A stretch of DNA of 64,000 bases from Lentinula raphanica (GCA_027919835.1 JANVFP010000009.1:558001-622000); one strand, 5' to 3'; counted from the first letter of the stretch, positions 46,982 to 59,611 are shown. Notes: generated by a model not told the origin, from the letters alone. A program made the numbers and translations.

Positions 46982-47636
46982 TCCGATTGAATCTTTGATA
47001 GCTTAAATGTCCTTAACAGCGAAAGCGTAACAGGATCCAAACAGCTAGAAGGTCAGCCAGCTGTTTTGTGCTGCTAGAGGAACACTGCTTCGAGAACCCG
47101 GGTCACCTGGGGAGGAAGTTAAAAGCAGGGATGGAAGTCCTTCGGCTTGAGTAAAGTTTAGTTATAAAACATTTCTGTACTGCCACACCATTAGCTCGGC
47201 GGCATGTTGTTCTATTTGGGGTACACATGGCATACACCTGTCTAGAACACCTTTCAAGTTTTCTTCCACCCCCAATCTCCGTCGAATACCGAACAACTTC
47301 GACAGGAAGAACGCCATTTGAAGCGTCCAACTTGTGATGATCTTTGACTTGAACCGTAATCAACAATCGATGCCAATTCTCTCTCCATAACATCTATCAT
47401 CCATGACTTTCTCTGTATGTAACCTTCTCTTTCTGTGGACAAGTTCTTGCCTTCACAATCGTTTCGGGGCAATGATCTCCGTTTTCTCGTACCGTTTCGC
47501 AACTCTGGTCGAATCGGACTTGTTATCCACTGATGACTATCCGGGATCCCGGCATTAGCACAAAAAGTTTTCAAGAACAAGCGCTGGAACCCGTGTCCAC
47601 TGATGTTCTCATGCATGAGCCTCGTGTATACGAGGA
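46982..47636. other. divergent promoter region, no gene
   Basis: May contain a missing first exon of the upstream minus-strand membrane protein, but none could be joined with confidence. Confidence 0.35.
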
Positions 47637-49815
47637 ATGATCATCTTGTTTGCTCCTAGTCACTCTCAATGGCGGCAACCCCTCCCACTACCACAGCAGC
47701 TACAGTATTACATGCTGCTCCCCAGTACGCTTAATTTCTATCCGTGTCAGACAACTGAGTTTCAAGGGACGTTTCGCAGATTCTTCCCATCTGCTTCCGG
47801 TTTTGAAATCAAAGGTCCTATCTTCAATTCTCACATCTATCCTTCTCCGATCTCCCAATCTCCCAATGCACCTGGTATTCCGTCGACCTCAAAAGTTCAT
47901 TCGGATCGCGAGCGCGATCAGTCATTTGGCATACCCTTCGTCGAAAGCGAAATTTATGCCCAAATGCTCCTTCTCCGTAAGAGAGGATATCCCTTGTGGA
48001 AACCGAAATCGCACAATACACGCCTGCCAGAGGTTTACAAGGAGAATGGAGTGCACATTGGAGATCTCGGGATCCTGACAGAGTCGGGAGGATTTGATTA
48101 TCTATTCAATGTCTGTCACGGACCAAATCATGAACTGAATTTTGGGAGAGTCCCTGAGGATTTCAAACCTATTCTCGACCTTGATGCCGATGATACAGAA
48201 GAGAACGACGAGGAATATCCAAAGGGGTCCCATGTTTCTAGCGATCCTAATCGAATTCATCAGAGCACAATCCAGGTTGAAAATTCCTACCAAGGTTCAG
48301 CGACTCAGTGAGTTTCATGATCAAAATCACTCGTTATGCTGCTTGACCTTATATAAGGTTCGAGGGAGTACCTGAAGGAGGGGTTACATTTTGGTCAACG
48401 ACATCGAAAGGCGCTCTTCTGATTCTTCCAGAAGGAGGAAAGAGTGTCAACCACCTACAACGTGAAAAATTCGAGGATTACGCTGCCGAATGCGCAACCT
48501 CGTGGTATACACATGTCGGCGGAGCGTTGGGTCGTAAAATCAATAACGGATCCCTGTACCTCATCACTGGCTTTGACAAGGCGAGAGCTTGGGGAGTAGC
48601 CTCGTTCAGCAATGCCACTCCAGAGAATATCTCCTTGGAATTCGTACCTAGATCTTCCAAGGGGAAGACTCGCTATCCCGAATACTACTTCCGTACATCC
48701 AACTCTGCTGTATCATCAAGTGGCGCAGATGATATATACGGGCAACAGTCCGGATGCGTCTTTTTGCGCGGTCTGAAGATTGCTATACGACAAAGTTGGT
48801 TTCGTGAGATGGTTGCTGAAACTACCCAAATCTCGAGCCTCGAATTCGACGATTTGCTCCCAAGATTGTCTGACAACAGAAATAAATGGTGGCTGACGCG
48901 GAAAATAGGACAATGGTTCGGTCTTCTACAACAGCTCTCTTCTGCTTCTCCGACCAACTTGAAGCATCAGTTAGATCAAGACTTAGATAGTACTAGCAAT
49001 GATGTGTTGACGTTGGATTACACACCCGATATTCAGGCATGTTCTTACATTCAATCTCTGAAGTCGATATGAAACTGAGCTTGATGTGTTGTGAACGTAG
49101 GTGTATCATCCATCGGACGTAATCAACAACTCGCTCTTGGGTAGTACTATGGGTACACCAACTACCAGTATTTCAATAAAAACATCACTAGATATTGCTA
49201 TAACTCACGATGACGAATGGGCAGCTCTCATTCGAGACGTGAGTAGATATCATCTAGTGACATACAGGCTAATTGCATACCCCAGGATGACGAAGAGATG
49301 CCAGATACTAAGGAGCTGATCCTTCGAGTGCAAGCCAGCCAACCTCATATCCGATACAACACCACGTTCAAAGGTGTGCACTAATTCTCATTCGACACTC
49401 AAGGCTCATAAGCTATATTCCAGGCCTTACTTACATATGCTTGTCTACTTCGTTCTATTCTACTTCACGACCGTTAATGACGAAGCAACCCATATCGAGA
49501 CCACCAACGGATGGGAATAGGCTCGCTCCTAACAAACCATCACGCAAAGAACCTGAAGGATCGAGTCTCACAATTGAAAGTCAATCAATTCTGGCCGAAC
49601 TTCCTTTTTCCCAACAGACCAAAACTCCAAGAGAAGGAGTCGTTGATCATGGAGATTTTTCTGTGATTAATGATGATTACAACACTTCCAACACAGCCCT
49701 TGATGCATTTTTTACGAGCCTCTTGAACGACGGGACGGATGCCGGAGGAAAAGAAACTCGGAGGCCGATTACGCCCCCAAGCAGAGAAAGTTCCAAGGCT
49801 CGCGGCTACTTTTAG
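47637..49815 (+). CDS. basidiomycete protein of unknown function
   Basis: Join(47637-48307, 48358-49036, 49101-49238, 49286-49373, 49424-49815), 655 aa, frame consistent throughout. The second intron starts with GC (GCATGT). A conserved-looking core begins KRGYPLWKPKSHNTRLPEVY, continues GVHIGDLGILTESGGFDYLF and later FEDYAAECATSWYTHVGGAL and LYLITGFDKARAWGVASFS. This series recurs in large Agaricomycete families with no assigned function. No signal peptide, membrane span or known catalytic motif is seen. The C-terminal ~120 residues are Ser/Thr/Pro-rich and probably disordered. The true start is uncertain: the first ~40 codons may be leader, and several later in-frame ATGs exist. Confidence 0.65.
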
Positions 49816-51097
49816 CACGACTGAAGGTGCGAGGAGCAGAGCACTGTCATCAGACACTCTATGTACTACTACTATGTTCAAGTTCAACGTTCAACGTTTA
49901 AACTGTGACAACTGACAATCACCAACTTGTTTTGGGGCCGATCGGGGAATTCACACTGTCCACAGCCTATTATCATCTATCAATGTCATCGTTCAACTTG
50001 TTCACGACCCGAGATTCTGACTGATTCTGATTGTCCATCTACGTCCCAAGCGCCTTCGTCTTTCTTTGAGATCTGTGCAATCAGAGGTAATCACTGGTCC
50101 GTATATCATGATGGAAAGGAGATATAACCTGATATAACAAGCTGATATATAAGGCTGTGGAAGACGGGCCCCGGAATGATGCCTAATGATGCCCATTCAC
50201 TGTTCAGGATTCTCTTTCTCAGTTCTGAGATATTTTTTGAGGTTACCGATGGTCAGCCGTTGGCACCACATACGTAGATAGAGTGATGGTATGAGTGAAC
50301 TTCAAAGAGAACAAGGGGGCTGGGGGAGACAAGGGGCCCCTCCTCGGCATTTTATGAGGTGAGTCAGACGAGTAGATTCCCATTTTCGACACTGGTGGAA
50401 ATTTGTCTCATGAATCTCTGCCAGTTGGCAGTATGTACATTATTGCTATACTTGTGCCATTGGATAGCACTGCAACCAGGGTTGCTCGCACGAGAGAAAG
50501 AGATCTTTACCTGCGCGCTTTTGGTTCATCTCAGGCTTTCCCAGCCTCCAGGACGTGTAGTTCCTTGGAGTTCCTCGCACTAGATAAGTACTACAGAATT
50601 GGAGGGTAGCTCAGTGTGCAGGTTAAACTTGAACTCCACCTCACTCTGGTCTCTTAATGATGTTAGTGGAGGATTCCTATCGATGATCCGCAAGGGAATA
50701 ATGATAGCTATCAGCGATGTCTCCAAAAAAAGGACTAGTTGATACGAGGGAACTTTAGCGAACGCATTCAACGGCAGGATACGTGTAGATAGGCGGACTG
50801 CTTCTTCGTTTGAACTTTGGCGGCCATATATACTCAAACGGAGGCTCTTTGAAGTGTGATAGTATCCTCTTTGCATTTCTCTTTCGCTGGCGAAAGAGCA
50901 GGTCCTTCAACTTCCAAGCCCAACAACTTCCATTCGATCTCATACAGTCTTCTTCAGCTCTTGGCAAGAGCCCATTTCATTCCACCCTTCATCAAAGGTT
51001 CTCTCGAGTCAGTCTCTAACTTTCTAATATCTACCCTGTCTTTGCATCTCAGATCATTGCTAAAAGCTATTGAACCAACGTCAGCTTCATCACTAGT
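49816..51097. other. intergenic, nothing recognised
   Basis: Short frames on both strands without family features or splice support. The last 200 bp are pyrimidine-rich, as expected for the promoter of the next gene. Confidence 0.4.
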
Positions 51098-51832
51098 ATG
51101 CGAATCAATCTTTCGACCGTTCTGCTTGCTACGTTCTTGGTAGCTGTTTCCGCTACGCCCATTGAAGTGAGTCGCTACTATACCAGTTCGCAGTGAACGC
51201 TGACGAAATGTCTTTGGAAGAGCACCTCGGGAATACCACGCCCCCAGGGCCTAGGTGGTTCCGCTGCTTCCGCATCGCCAGCAGATCATCTACCTTCGGA
51301 AAGGTGCCCATCATCGGCGAACGCTCCTGAGTTGAGGAGAAAGTTAACAGATTTGCAAAAAAAGAAGACAGATTTGAATGAAAAGCTCCAGAATGGGGAG
51401 GTCCAAGGCTGGCTGCGAAGAGTAAAAGGGAAGGCGTCGCAGGGCATGGCCAAGCAGAAGGAGAAATATAAGGCGATGAGGGGAAAGACATCTCTGTGGA
51501 AGGATAATCATTTGAAGGAAGATCTGGACAACTTGAGAACCATCTTTGGCAATCTCAAAGCTTCTGGCACGTCAGAGCACTCCACTTCGAATACTTTCTT
51601 CATCGATAACTCCAACTCCGACGTCGACTCTAGCCCCTGTCCAGATCTCGAGAATGTGCAGAACGCGATAGACCAATCTGAGGTAGTTGTGGGCGAACTC
51701 AATGACCTCTTGACCTCAATTGCAAGCAGTATGGGGGATGTTGGGGGTAGTGTTGTTGATTTTCTAGGTCAGGCTCCAGATGTACTGGAACAAGTGATAA
51801 CTGGATTGTTCAGTATTCTTGATAGTATTTAG
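51098..51832 (+). CDS. secreted helical protein, unknown
   Basis: Join(51098-51166, 51221-51832), 226 aa. The first exon encodes almost exactly a signal peptide (MRINLSTVLLATFLVAVSAT). The mature protein begins with a Ser/Pro stretch. A Lys/Glu-rich helical region follows (LRRKLTDLQKKKTDLNEKLQ, KGKASQGMAKQKEKYKAMRG). The C-terminal part is acidic and amphipathic, ending VLEQVITGLFSILDSI. Two cysteines (ERCPSS and SSPCPD) could form one disulfide. No family was recognised; a small secreted or effector-like protein is an inference from signal peptide and size. Confidence 0.62.
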
Positions 51833-52120
51833 CTCTTTCCTTTACCTTGTCGGAAACGAACGGGGTGCAGTTTATTGACTGTACATACTTAATATCTATC
51901 AATTTCTGTAGCTGTTCGATTCAAGTCAGACCGAATCTACCCTTCCCAGCCGACTGTAATTCACGGATCGTGAACAGTAAAGTCATTATGTTGATATCTG
52001 CAACCTGGAAGGACTTGTCTTCTATGTAGGTTGCCTTTGAGTAGGTACGGCTTGACGTCAGAAAAGCTCCAAGTTTGAGCAATCATCGTTAGATATGCTG
52101 GTGAACAAAGTCTGACGAAG

Positions 52121-53355
52121 CTATAAACGGCTAGTGCCAAATTTCTTCTCCCAATGAAGAACAACATTCACAGCCTCTATGAATGTCTCCTCCTGTGGGA
52201 TGTAACTCCTCATTCCCAAAACCTCGTTCGCAAATGTAGTATCCATCGGAGCACTAGTTTGAGGACCGGGCACTGACGTTTCTTTGGGCAGCCTACTAGC
52301 CAGCTCGGGTTTCCTCTTCTTCACTAACGCTGCGACATCCTTCCACAGGAACGTCCCATTGCTGATGATGAAACGCTTGGGGCGTCCAGCGACAGGCGGG
52401 GTGGTTAGCGCAAGTACATGAGCACGAGCAGCGTCTCGAACGTCAATCATGTGTCCGATGGGAATAGGAGGATAGTCTGGTGCGAACAGCATCTGGACGA
52501 ATCCGTTGGTACCAAGGCTACTTGGGGAGGAAGTAAGCGTGAGATCTGGGCTGAGTTGGGGTCCGAATATGGCTGGAGGGAGGAGGACCGTGAAGTCGAT
52601 TTTGGGATTGGTCTGGGCCAGGTCCCATATTGCTTTGTCTGCTAGGGTTTTCGCTTCTTGGTACACCCGCATCCCGTCGTTATTTAGGTCGATCGTTTCT
52701 GGAGTGATGGAGCCAAAATCTTTTTCAGTGAGGACTCTGGTGCCAAAGGCAGCTTGAAAATCGGCTATGTATTCCTCTCGTTAGTCTAAGTAGAACAAAG
52801 GCAGTGGAATATGACTCACCATCGAAGAGGTTAACGAAAGTTCCGGTAACAATGATCTTCGTAACACCAGCTTTGATCGCTTGTTTGACCAAAGAGACAG
52901 TGCCCTCGTATGCACCCTGCCAGTAACCTGTCAGTTTACGGATGTCATACCTCCGACATGCACACGAAACTTACAGAATACAGGTCCTGTCCAGAAACAC
53001 CTTCACCAAATATGGGGGAGGCAGAGTGAATCAGCGCGTCGACGCCTTGTAGGGCGAGTGAATGGTCGGAAGTCAAAGTCGGTACTTCAATGACTTTGAG
53101 CTGTTCCGAGGTAGTTTGTGGAAATATAGAGCGGAGCTTTGAAGCCGAACGCGCTGTTGCATGAACAACGTAACCGTTCTCGAGTAGTTGGGATATAATA
53201 TGGGATCCGAGAAAGCCAGTTCCACCAGTGACCTATGTTTAATGCATGATGAGTATTGGTGGGTCAAAATCACTTCAACGCAAGAAACATACGAGGACGG
53301 TGGGCTTTGACTTTGAGCTTTTCTTGGAGAAGGGCAGTTTGAATTTGAAGAACAT
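52121..53355 (-). CDS. extended SDR (NAD-dependent epimerase/ketoreductase), copy 1
   Basis: Complement(join(52121-52764, 52820-52916, 52975-53232, 53293-53355)), 353 aa. It carries the Rossmann motif VTGGTGFLGSH, IVTGTFVNLF for the catalytic Ser/Thr region, and the pair Tyr/Lys in RVYQEAKTLADKA. PPAIFGPQ and IPIGHMIDVRDAARAHVLAL follow. These place it with GRE2-like and dihydroflavonol-reductase-like extended SDRs reducing aldehydes or ketones with NAD(P)H. Its first exon is longer than that of its paralogues at 61.8 and 63.6 kb, adding a basic MFFKFKLPFSKKSSKSKP extension that could be a mitochondrial presequence. A TATA-type CTTTTATA at 53425 lies 70 bp upstream (minus strand). Confidence 0.86.
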
Positions 53356-53424
53356 GTTGGACACGAGAATGGCTGGTTGAGAACCTGGTATCGAAAGTGA
53401 GAAATGAAGAAGCAATGCTTTTGG

Positions 53425-53432
53425 CTTTTATA
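53425..53432 (-). promoter_or_regulatory. TATA box of SDR copy 1
   Basis: On the minus strand this reads TATAAAAG, about 70 bp before the ATG at 53355. Confidence 0.45.
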
Positions 53433-54015
53433 CTGACTGGCGATAGCGAGTAGACCGTGTCAGTATTATTCATACACCTGACAAGAGCCCAAGAGTAGTA
53501 AGCAGAGCCATTTGGAGGACAAAGCTTCGCGAAAATGTTTCAGGGATGAATCATCGTAACCCCGCTGCTGACCGTAGCTGAAGCGCTGACGAATTCGTTC
53601 GAGGAATAACACTCCCGAGAGTCCTGTTCACGTTGCTGCGTCCCACAGAAGGATCATTGACGAGTTTCTCTGGTGTTGCACTTTTCTGAGTTGCATTGAG
53701 TGGCAATTTGCCCTGGTGTATTCGTGATAGTAAGTTCGTTACAAAATCGATTCTTTTTCCGCACTGCAACTGGAGATTTTCAAATCCATCGAGCACCGAT
53801 GTGGGTCGCACGGACGCATATAGTGTATAGCTGCACCTGTATGCATGACTTGTGAGGCTTGAGCAGACTTTGCTGGAGAAAAGTGATTCTAAATCCGTTC
53901 CGAACGTCAATATGAGAAAAGAAAGGTGTTATAAGCGCCCGTAAGCGCCTATATATGCGATCTATCGATTCCGGGGCGCTATCCATGTGTGTGGTGGATA
54001 CCGATACCGGATAGC
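53433..54015. other. intergenic, nothing recognised
   Basis: A 119-codon minus-strand frame (53551-53910) has no protein-like features and no splice support. Treated as non-coding. Confidence 0.4.
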
Positions 54016-54104
54016 GAATAAGCTAGTATCGAGGCTACCGAGTATAAATCGGTATCAGCGTATGACAGAAGATTGAGGTGTTTGGCTGGGGCTTGGCCCC
54101 GCGC
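54016..54104. repeat. 89-bp direct repeat, copy 1
   Basis: Identical to 54355-54443. It includes the palindrome ACCGAGTATAAATCGGT and the GC-rich GGGGCTTGGCCCCGCGC. Confidence 0.9.
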
Positions 54105-54232
54105 GGGTGGGCAAAACTGAATTCGTCAAGCTATAAGCCCCAAGTGCGCAGAGTCAATCCGGAACACTGGTTTTCACCTGTGCCTGTAATTTCTAAGTTC
54201 AATGCCAGATTTGGACCAGGGAGGGAGGTGGG

Positions 54233-54356
54233 CACTGAAAAACTAAACTCGATGTATGCAGAGGCGGTGAGAGTTGAGATGCAAAGAGTTAAGCGCTCAA
54301 GCATACTCTCACGCCTCTGTTTAGCTTATCCTCCGATAGGCTGCACCTATCTCGGA
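54233..54356. repeat. 124-bp dispersed repeat with two hairpins, copy 1
   Basis: Identical to 58472-58595. It contains a stem CAGAGGCGGTGAGAGT / ACTCTCACGCCTCTG and a second small stem CCGATAGG-CTGCA-CCTATCTCGG at its 3' end. Its last two bases overlap the start of the second 89-bp repeat. Confidence 0.9.
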
Positions 54357-54443
54357 ATAAGCTAGTATCGAGGCTACCGAGTATAAATCGGTATCAGCGT
54401 ATGACAGAAGATTGAGGTGTTTGGCTGGGGCTTGGCCCCGCGC
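54355..54443. repeat. 89-bp direct repeat, copy 2
   Basis: Exact copy of 54016-54104, abutting the 124-bp repeat. Immediately downstream (54450-54515) is an 11-bp inverted repeat CTGGACTCCGG / CCGGAGTCCAG and three CCAAATAGAGC copies. Confidence 0.9.
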
Positions 54444-54599
54444 TCCCACCCTGGACTCCGGCAAGCCTACGTCCAAATAGAGCCTAGAGCTCCCAAATAG
54501 AGCCGGAGTCCAGGTGAGGAGCTGGGCGGAAGGCCACCCCCAAATAGAGCGAGAGGCTACATGACCTGAAGAACTAGTATTCAACAATGAACTGACAAT

Positions 54600-55539
54600 T
54601 TCATCCACCCTTGAAAGGCCTTCACTGGCCTTGAAAGTCCATACTGTCCCATAATCAAGACAACTGTATCATATGCAGGAAGTAACAATTTTGCTGTGCC
54701 CCCCATGCAAAACAACATTGCCATGTATATTGTTGAGGCTAACTTTTTGGGCTGTATCTTTTTTGAAAGGACATGGAAACGGATTCGGGTTGGAATACAT
54801 TTCCCTAAACCGCTTCTCCTCGAGCAACAATGCTGAGATGACAGATATAAATAATCCTTAGCTCTAATGTGAGATAAGCAAGAGTATTCCTCTGAAGGCA
54901 GGAAGGTGGTCAGATAGTTGCCTTCAATTGCCGTGATAGGCTGGGATCTGAAACGGTGATTGGCGAACATGAAGGAGATATACAACAAGGCCCTCTGGAT
55001 CCCGGAGCTCGATCTACTCTGGGAGCTTCTTCTCTGAATCGGATCAGCCAGCTTTCCCGCCCGACTCAACATCCTGATCATATAAGATTAAAGCTGAATA
55101 AGAGTACCAAGTGGACCCATTGACTGTGGAAACAATGGGAATTGGCGAGCAGCGAGCAAATGTTAAGGAAGTCATCCTCCATTCCTGCTGAAGAAGATAT
55201 CACTGACTGCCTCTGACATCAGTGCAGATTCACAAGTTAGCGAACCATTGGAATCGGAATGAGTATCCATATTGAGGTAGGATTCTCCATCCCAGCCCTG
55301 TACCACCACATATTCTGCTGTGCCAGAAGGTGGAATTCGAAGTCAAAGGACTTTAAGTCCATATCACAAGCCTGGGTCACAACTGATCCGATAGCCTCCA
55401 CTTGAATAAAGAAACGGAAGAGCAAACACTCAAGGAATGATCCCCTCATTAGAATGGCAAAGACTAAATGAGCATCAAGGAAAAGTAAATCGGAACGAGC
55501 AATGAGTGACCAAATGATCAATCAGGAGATGAGACAAGC
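54600..55539. other. intergenic, nothing recognised
   Basis: Open minus-strand frames of 95-166 codons here have no recognised domain and no intron support. Confidence 0.35.
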
Positions 55540-57070
55540 CGCGGGGAGATGAAACAGCCCACAAGGAAAGAAAACGGAAAACGAGGAAATGGTGGATGAC
55601 AAAAGGAAATGCAATTATGGGCAACAACAAGAAAAAAAAAAATCTGGGTGATAGTAGGCAATGAGGGAATACTATGCCAAAGCGCAACAAGGAAATGCAG
55701 CACAGGAACATGATGGCCAAGGAAATGCGAGTGGCAATGGGAAACACAACAAGGAATATGTTATAACACAACGGGCAATGAGGAAACAAATGGGCAATGA
55801 GAAAACAAACAGGCAATGAGGAAACAAACAGGTCAGCATTGACCAAATTTAGGTGCGCATATACAGGGTAACTGCTATCTGAGTAACAAAGAAGATGAAC
55901 GAACATCGATGAAATATGGAGTTCCCCCATCAGAGTGGCCAAGAATCAAAATAATCATTAAGGGAACAGAATGCGCAACAAGGGACTGAAATGAGCAACC
56001 AGAAGTTGCAAGGACAGCGAGGAAACAAGGAGCACAATATGTAGTGAGAGAACAAGGGAAAGGAGATGGGCAATAGGAAACAAGGAATTGAGAAATGCAA
56101 TCGCAGACGAGGAAATGAGAAATGCAATGAAACAGGGAATAAACACTCAACAAGGAAACAAGGAATGCAACACCCAATGGGGAAGCGAGGAAAAGAGGAA
56201 CACAACAGTAATAAAAGAACGAAGGAACAGGGAGCATCACAGGTAATGGCATTGAGAATTGTGGAACACCACCGGTAACGGATAACGTGGAAAGAAGGAA
56301 CACAATGACAATCAGGATATAAGGAATTGAAAGGTACAAAGGTCATACAACCTCAGGAGTCCGAATAAGAGAAAACTAGGACAGATACATATGGTCATTG
56401 AGGAAAACACTCACCCCTAGCACTCTTTGAGGCTAATGACTCAAGAGATCTATCAACAAAAGATTTAATTGAAGGGGTTTAAGGGAAGTAATCTTTCAAG
56501 GAATCTCCTTCCTTGGTTAACTTCCCGTAATGGGAAAAAGCAACAGGTAACGGGGAAACACGATGAAACAAAATGGGTAACAGGCAAACACAAAGGGTAA
56601 CAGAAAAAAAAACGATGTGCAATGGGAAAACACAATATGTCGTGGGGAAACGCAATGCATAACAGGGAAACACAACGGGCAGTGGCAAAACACAACAGGT
56701 ATCCGGGAATCACAACGTGTAACGGGGAAAACAAGCGGGTAAAAGGAAAACCCAACGGGCGGCGTATGAAACCCAACGGGCGGCGTATGAAACACAACAG
56801 GCGGCAGGGAAACACAACAGGCGGCGGGGAAACACGATGGCGGCAGCAAAACACAACAGGTATCTGGGAAACACAACGAGTAACGGGGAACCAAGCGGGT
56901 AAAAGGGAAACGGAAACACGGGAAACACAGCGGGTAACGGGGAAACACAATGGCGGCAGCCAAACACAACAGGTATCCGGGGAACACCACGAGTAACGGG
57001 GAAACCAAGTGGGTAAAAGGCTGGTAAAAGGGAAATGGAAACACGGGAAACACAACGGATAATGGGGTAG
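55540..57070. repeat. degenerate ~20-bp satellite (GGGAAACACAACGGGTAAC type)
   Basis: The plus strand is a long run of variants of GGGAAACACAACGGG(T)AAC, becoming more regular toward 57 kb. Minus-strand frames up to 362 codons are repetitive (CVSPLPVVFPCY-like text) and are a by-product of the repeat. Confidence 0.85.
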
Positions 57071-57250
57071 CGCAATGGATAGCAGGGTAACGCAACAGAT
57101 AGCGGGGTAACGCAACGGATAGCGGGGTAACGCAACGGATAGCAGGGTAACGCAACGGATAGCGGGGTAACGCAACGGATAGCGGGGTAACGCAACGGAT
57201 AGCGGGGTAACGCAACGGATAGCGGGGTAACGCAACGGATAACTGGGAAA
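57071..57250 (+). repeat. nine-copy 20-bp tandem repeat
   Basis: Nine contiguous 20-bp units, consensus CGCAACGGATAGCGGGGTAA, with one or two changes in the first four units and in the last. It is the homogeneous core of the larger satellite. Confidence 0.95.
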
Positions 57251-57535
57251 CGAATGAAGCCCTTCCTCAGGATGGCCAATGAGCGCTTGAGCAATCTTTG
57301 ATGCCAGACCCGGTGTGGCAGGGAAGAGATCCTTCTCGACCAAAGGGGCGATTGAAAAGGACACTCCTGCGGAATTTGACAGTCGTTGGACGAAGTCCTA
57401 CAAACCCGTAAGGGAAGACTTCGTCGACAGGAGTCGTAGGTCCTTGTAGGTCCCCAAAGAAGAAGCGAGGAAGAAGATGATTCCGTAGAAGTCGAGTCCG
57501 TCCGAGAAGGACCGAGAGGTTGTTGAGACATTCCC

Positions 57536-57745
57536 TGAAGTGTTATGATGGAAGGAGACGCGGTATTGGACAGTCCTCCATCCAAACCCTCTGAATCCAT
57601 CGCAGCAGTGAAGAGATTTAGGACAGAGAAACGTCGATAGTGAAGTGTTATGATGGAAGGAGACGCGGTATTGGACAGTCCTCCATCCAAACCCTCTGAA
57701 TCCATCGCAGCAGTGAAGAGATTTAGGACAGAGAAACGTCGATAG
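57536..57745 (+). repeat. perfect 105-bp tandem duplication
   Basis: Two abutting identical units, 57536-57640 and 57641-57745, beginning TGAAGTGTTATGATGGAAGG. The length is 35 codons, so minus-strand frames stay open through both, but no gene is evident. Confidence 0.95.
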
Positions 57746-58471
57746 ATAACTTTAGGTAGAGATGGAGAAGAAGGGCGATCCCAACGCTGGATGCCCAAAG
57801 AAGCTGTTCGTATGCCGTCTCATGTCCATGTAATGTGTCCTCCCTTCCCACATCCGATGTAACAGAGGGAAGCTTTCCCTTCTTGCCAAGAAAAGGGGTA
57901 GGAGAAAGAGGGCAGGACCGAAACCTCCGGTACGAGGGGGAAAAGTATCGAATGTTAAGTGTAGCCGATGGCAGATATGAGTCGAGCGTGAAAACTTGGG
58001 ATGAAGCGACGATACGGGTAGTAGTCGAAGAGGACTTGCGCGCGAAATTTGAGCTCAGAATCTGCCGCGCGTCCGGACTAACTCGAAACGCAAAGAGTGA
58101 AGGAAGATGAGATTGAAGCCAGATGGAAATGAAAGGGAGGGAAGATGTAGGTACAGCCCGGTACGAGGAGGGAGAATAAGAGGTGTTGAGTATGTCTCCT
58201 TTAACCTTCTTCCGTCTGTACCCTATACCGTGTGAGACCGGTGCAACTCATGCCTTTTCTCGTATCTTCTTCAGCCTAGAGTATCGCCCTGAATCGGCTC
58301 TCATACGATGAGTCCAATTCTACCCATCTAAAGGCTCGCTATGAGGAAAAGTGCCCGGCTGAATCACGAATACCAGCAGATCAGAAGGGGTTTGAGGTAT
58401 AGACCCAGCTAAGATCTTGACCAAAGCCTGAGAACCTTCGGAGGATTGAGATAGAGATAATTCCGTCGTAA
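57746..58471. other. intergenic, nothing recognised
   Basis: A 91-codon plus-strand frame (57835-58110) has no recognisable features. Confidence 0.4.
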
Positions 58472-58595
58472 CACTGAAAAACTAAACTCGATGTATGCAG
58501 AGGCGGTGAGAGTTGAGATGCAAAGAGTTAAGCGCTCAAGCATACTCTCACGCCTCTGTTTAGCTTATCCTCCGATAGGCTGCACCTATCTCGGA
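58472..58595. repeat. 124-bp dispersed repeat, copy 2
   Basis: Exact copy of 54233-54356, in the same orientation, 4.2 kb away, with unrelated flanks on both sides. Confidence 0.9.
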
Positions 58596-59611
58596 TTGTG
58601 TCATCAACATAGCCACTGGATGATCATGTGCTCTCTTAACCCTAATCCTATATCAACACTTTAAGAGGATATTGGCCCAAGATTTGGACATTCCTGGGCT
58701 CAGCTAGTATGTAAGTTTAGTATAACGAGTGACATGGTGGTGACTTGCACTGTACATTTAGGTACAGTATGAAACAAAGATTTACAAAACTTGAAAGCTG
58801 ACCTTAAGTGCTCGAGCGCTCGAGCGCATGTGGAATGATGAGAATGCTTGGTCACCGGCACGACAAAGCATATATGTTGTGCCGGTGGAATCCAGAATTT
58901 CCATATATGTATTATTTCCCAATGACCGAGCTTTTTCACAGTCTTAAGATATCAAACCTTGCTCAAAAAAATCTAGCAGCATTGTCAGACTACTCTGACT
59001 GCTTCAATGGATTCAAATACACAAAGAACAAGGCTTTTTGAATGCATTTCATGGGTTCAATCATTAAAATCCTTGCACCTTCAATTTAGAGATGTAGTAT
59101 GCTCTCAAATATACACAAAATAGCTCAGTATGTTCCCTCAATGTGTCAAATCAATATATCAGCCTCTCAAGAGCCTTGTCAAGGTAACAAACGTTGAAGA
59201 GCTCTTTTTCTTCCTTTTCTTTTTTCCTTTTTTGGAAAATTTCCTTTTTGATTTATTTTTCTCAAATCCCACATACATCGCTATCGGGCCTCGATTCCGG
59301 TCGCAAAACTCCGAGTCGAGCATTTCTGCACTAAGAGCTGAGATCGAGACTCCAGCCTGAGAGAGGCTATTCTGGTGATAGGTGTTTACACGTAGAGGAC
59401 CACCATCATCTAACGGGCGCTTAAACTCTTTATCGTCTGTTGGGCTCGCGTCTTCGCCCGCCCGCTACCTTAAACCTCATTAATCTACTCTACCCTTCCC
59501 TAGCTACTGCTAGGTGTAATTTTTATCCCTTCTTTCGCTGTCGTTGTCACTCTGCCGGCTTATCTTGCACAGCACCCCTCCATTTAGCCGCTCTCACCCC
59601 TTCGGCCCATC
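58596..59611. other. AT-rich intergenic region
   Basis: No gene was recognised. A CTCGAGCGCTCGAG palindrome occurs near 58811-58824. A T-rich run spans 59205-59265. Confidence 0.4.

Noticed and set aside
54233..54356. 124-bp repeat as a tRNA gene
   Set aside because: It has strong stems, but no B-box of the GGTTCGAATCC type and no cloverleaf could be drawn.
56465..57798. Minus-strand ORFs of 299 and 362 codons
   Set aside because: They are translations of the ~20-bp satellite and of the 105-bp tandem duplication; period and composition explain the open frame.
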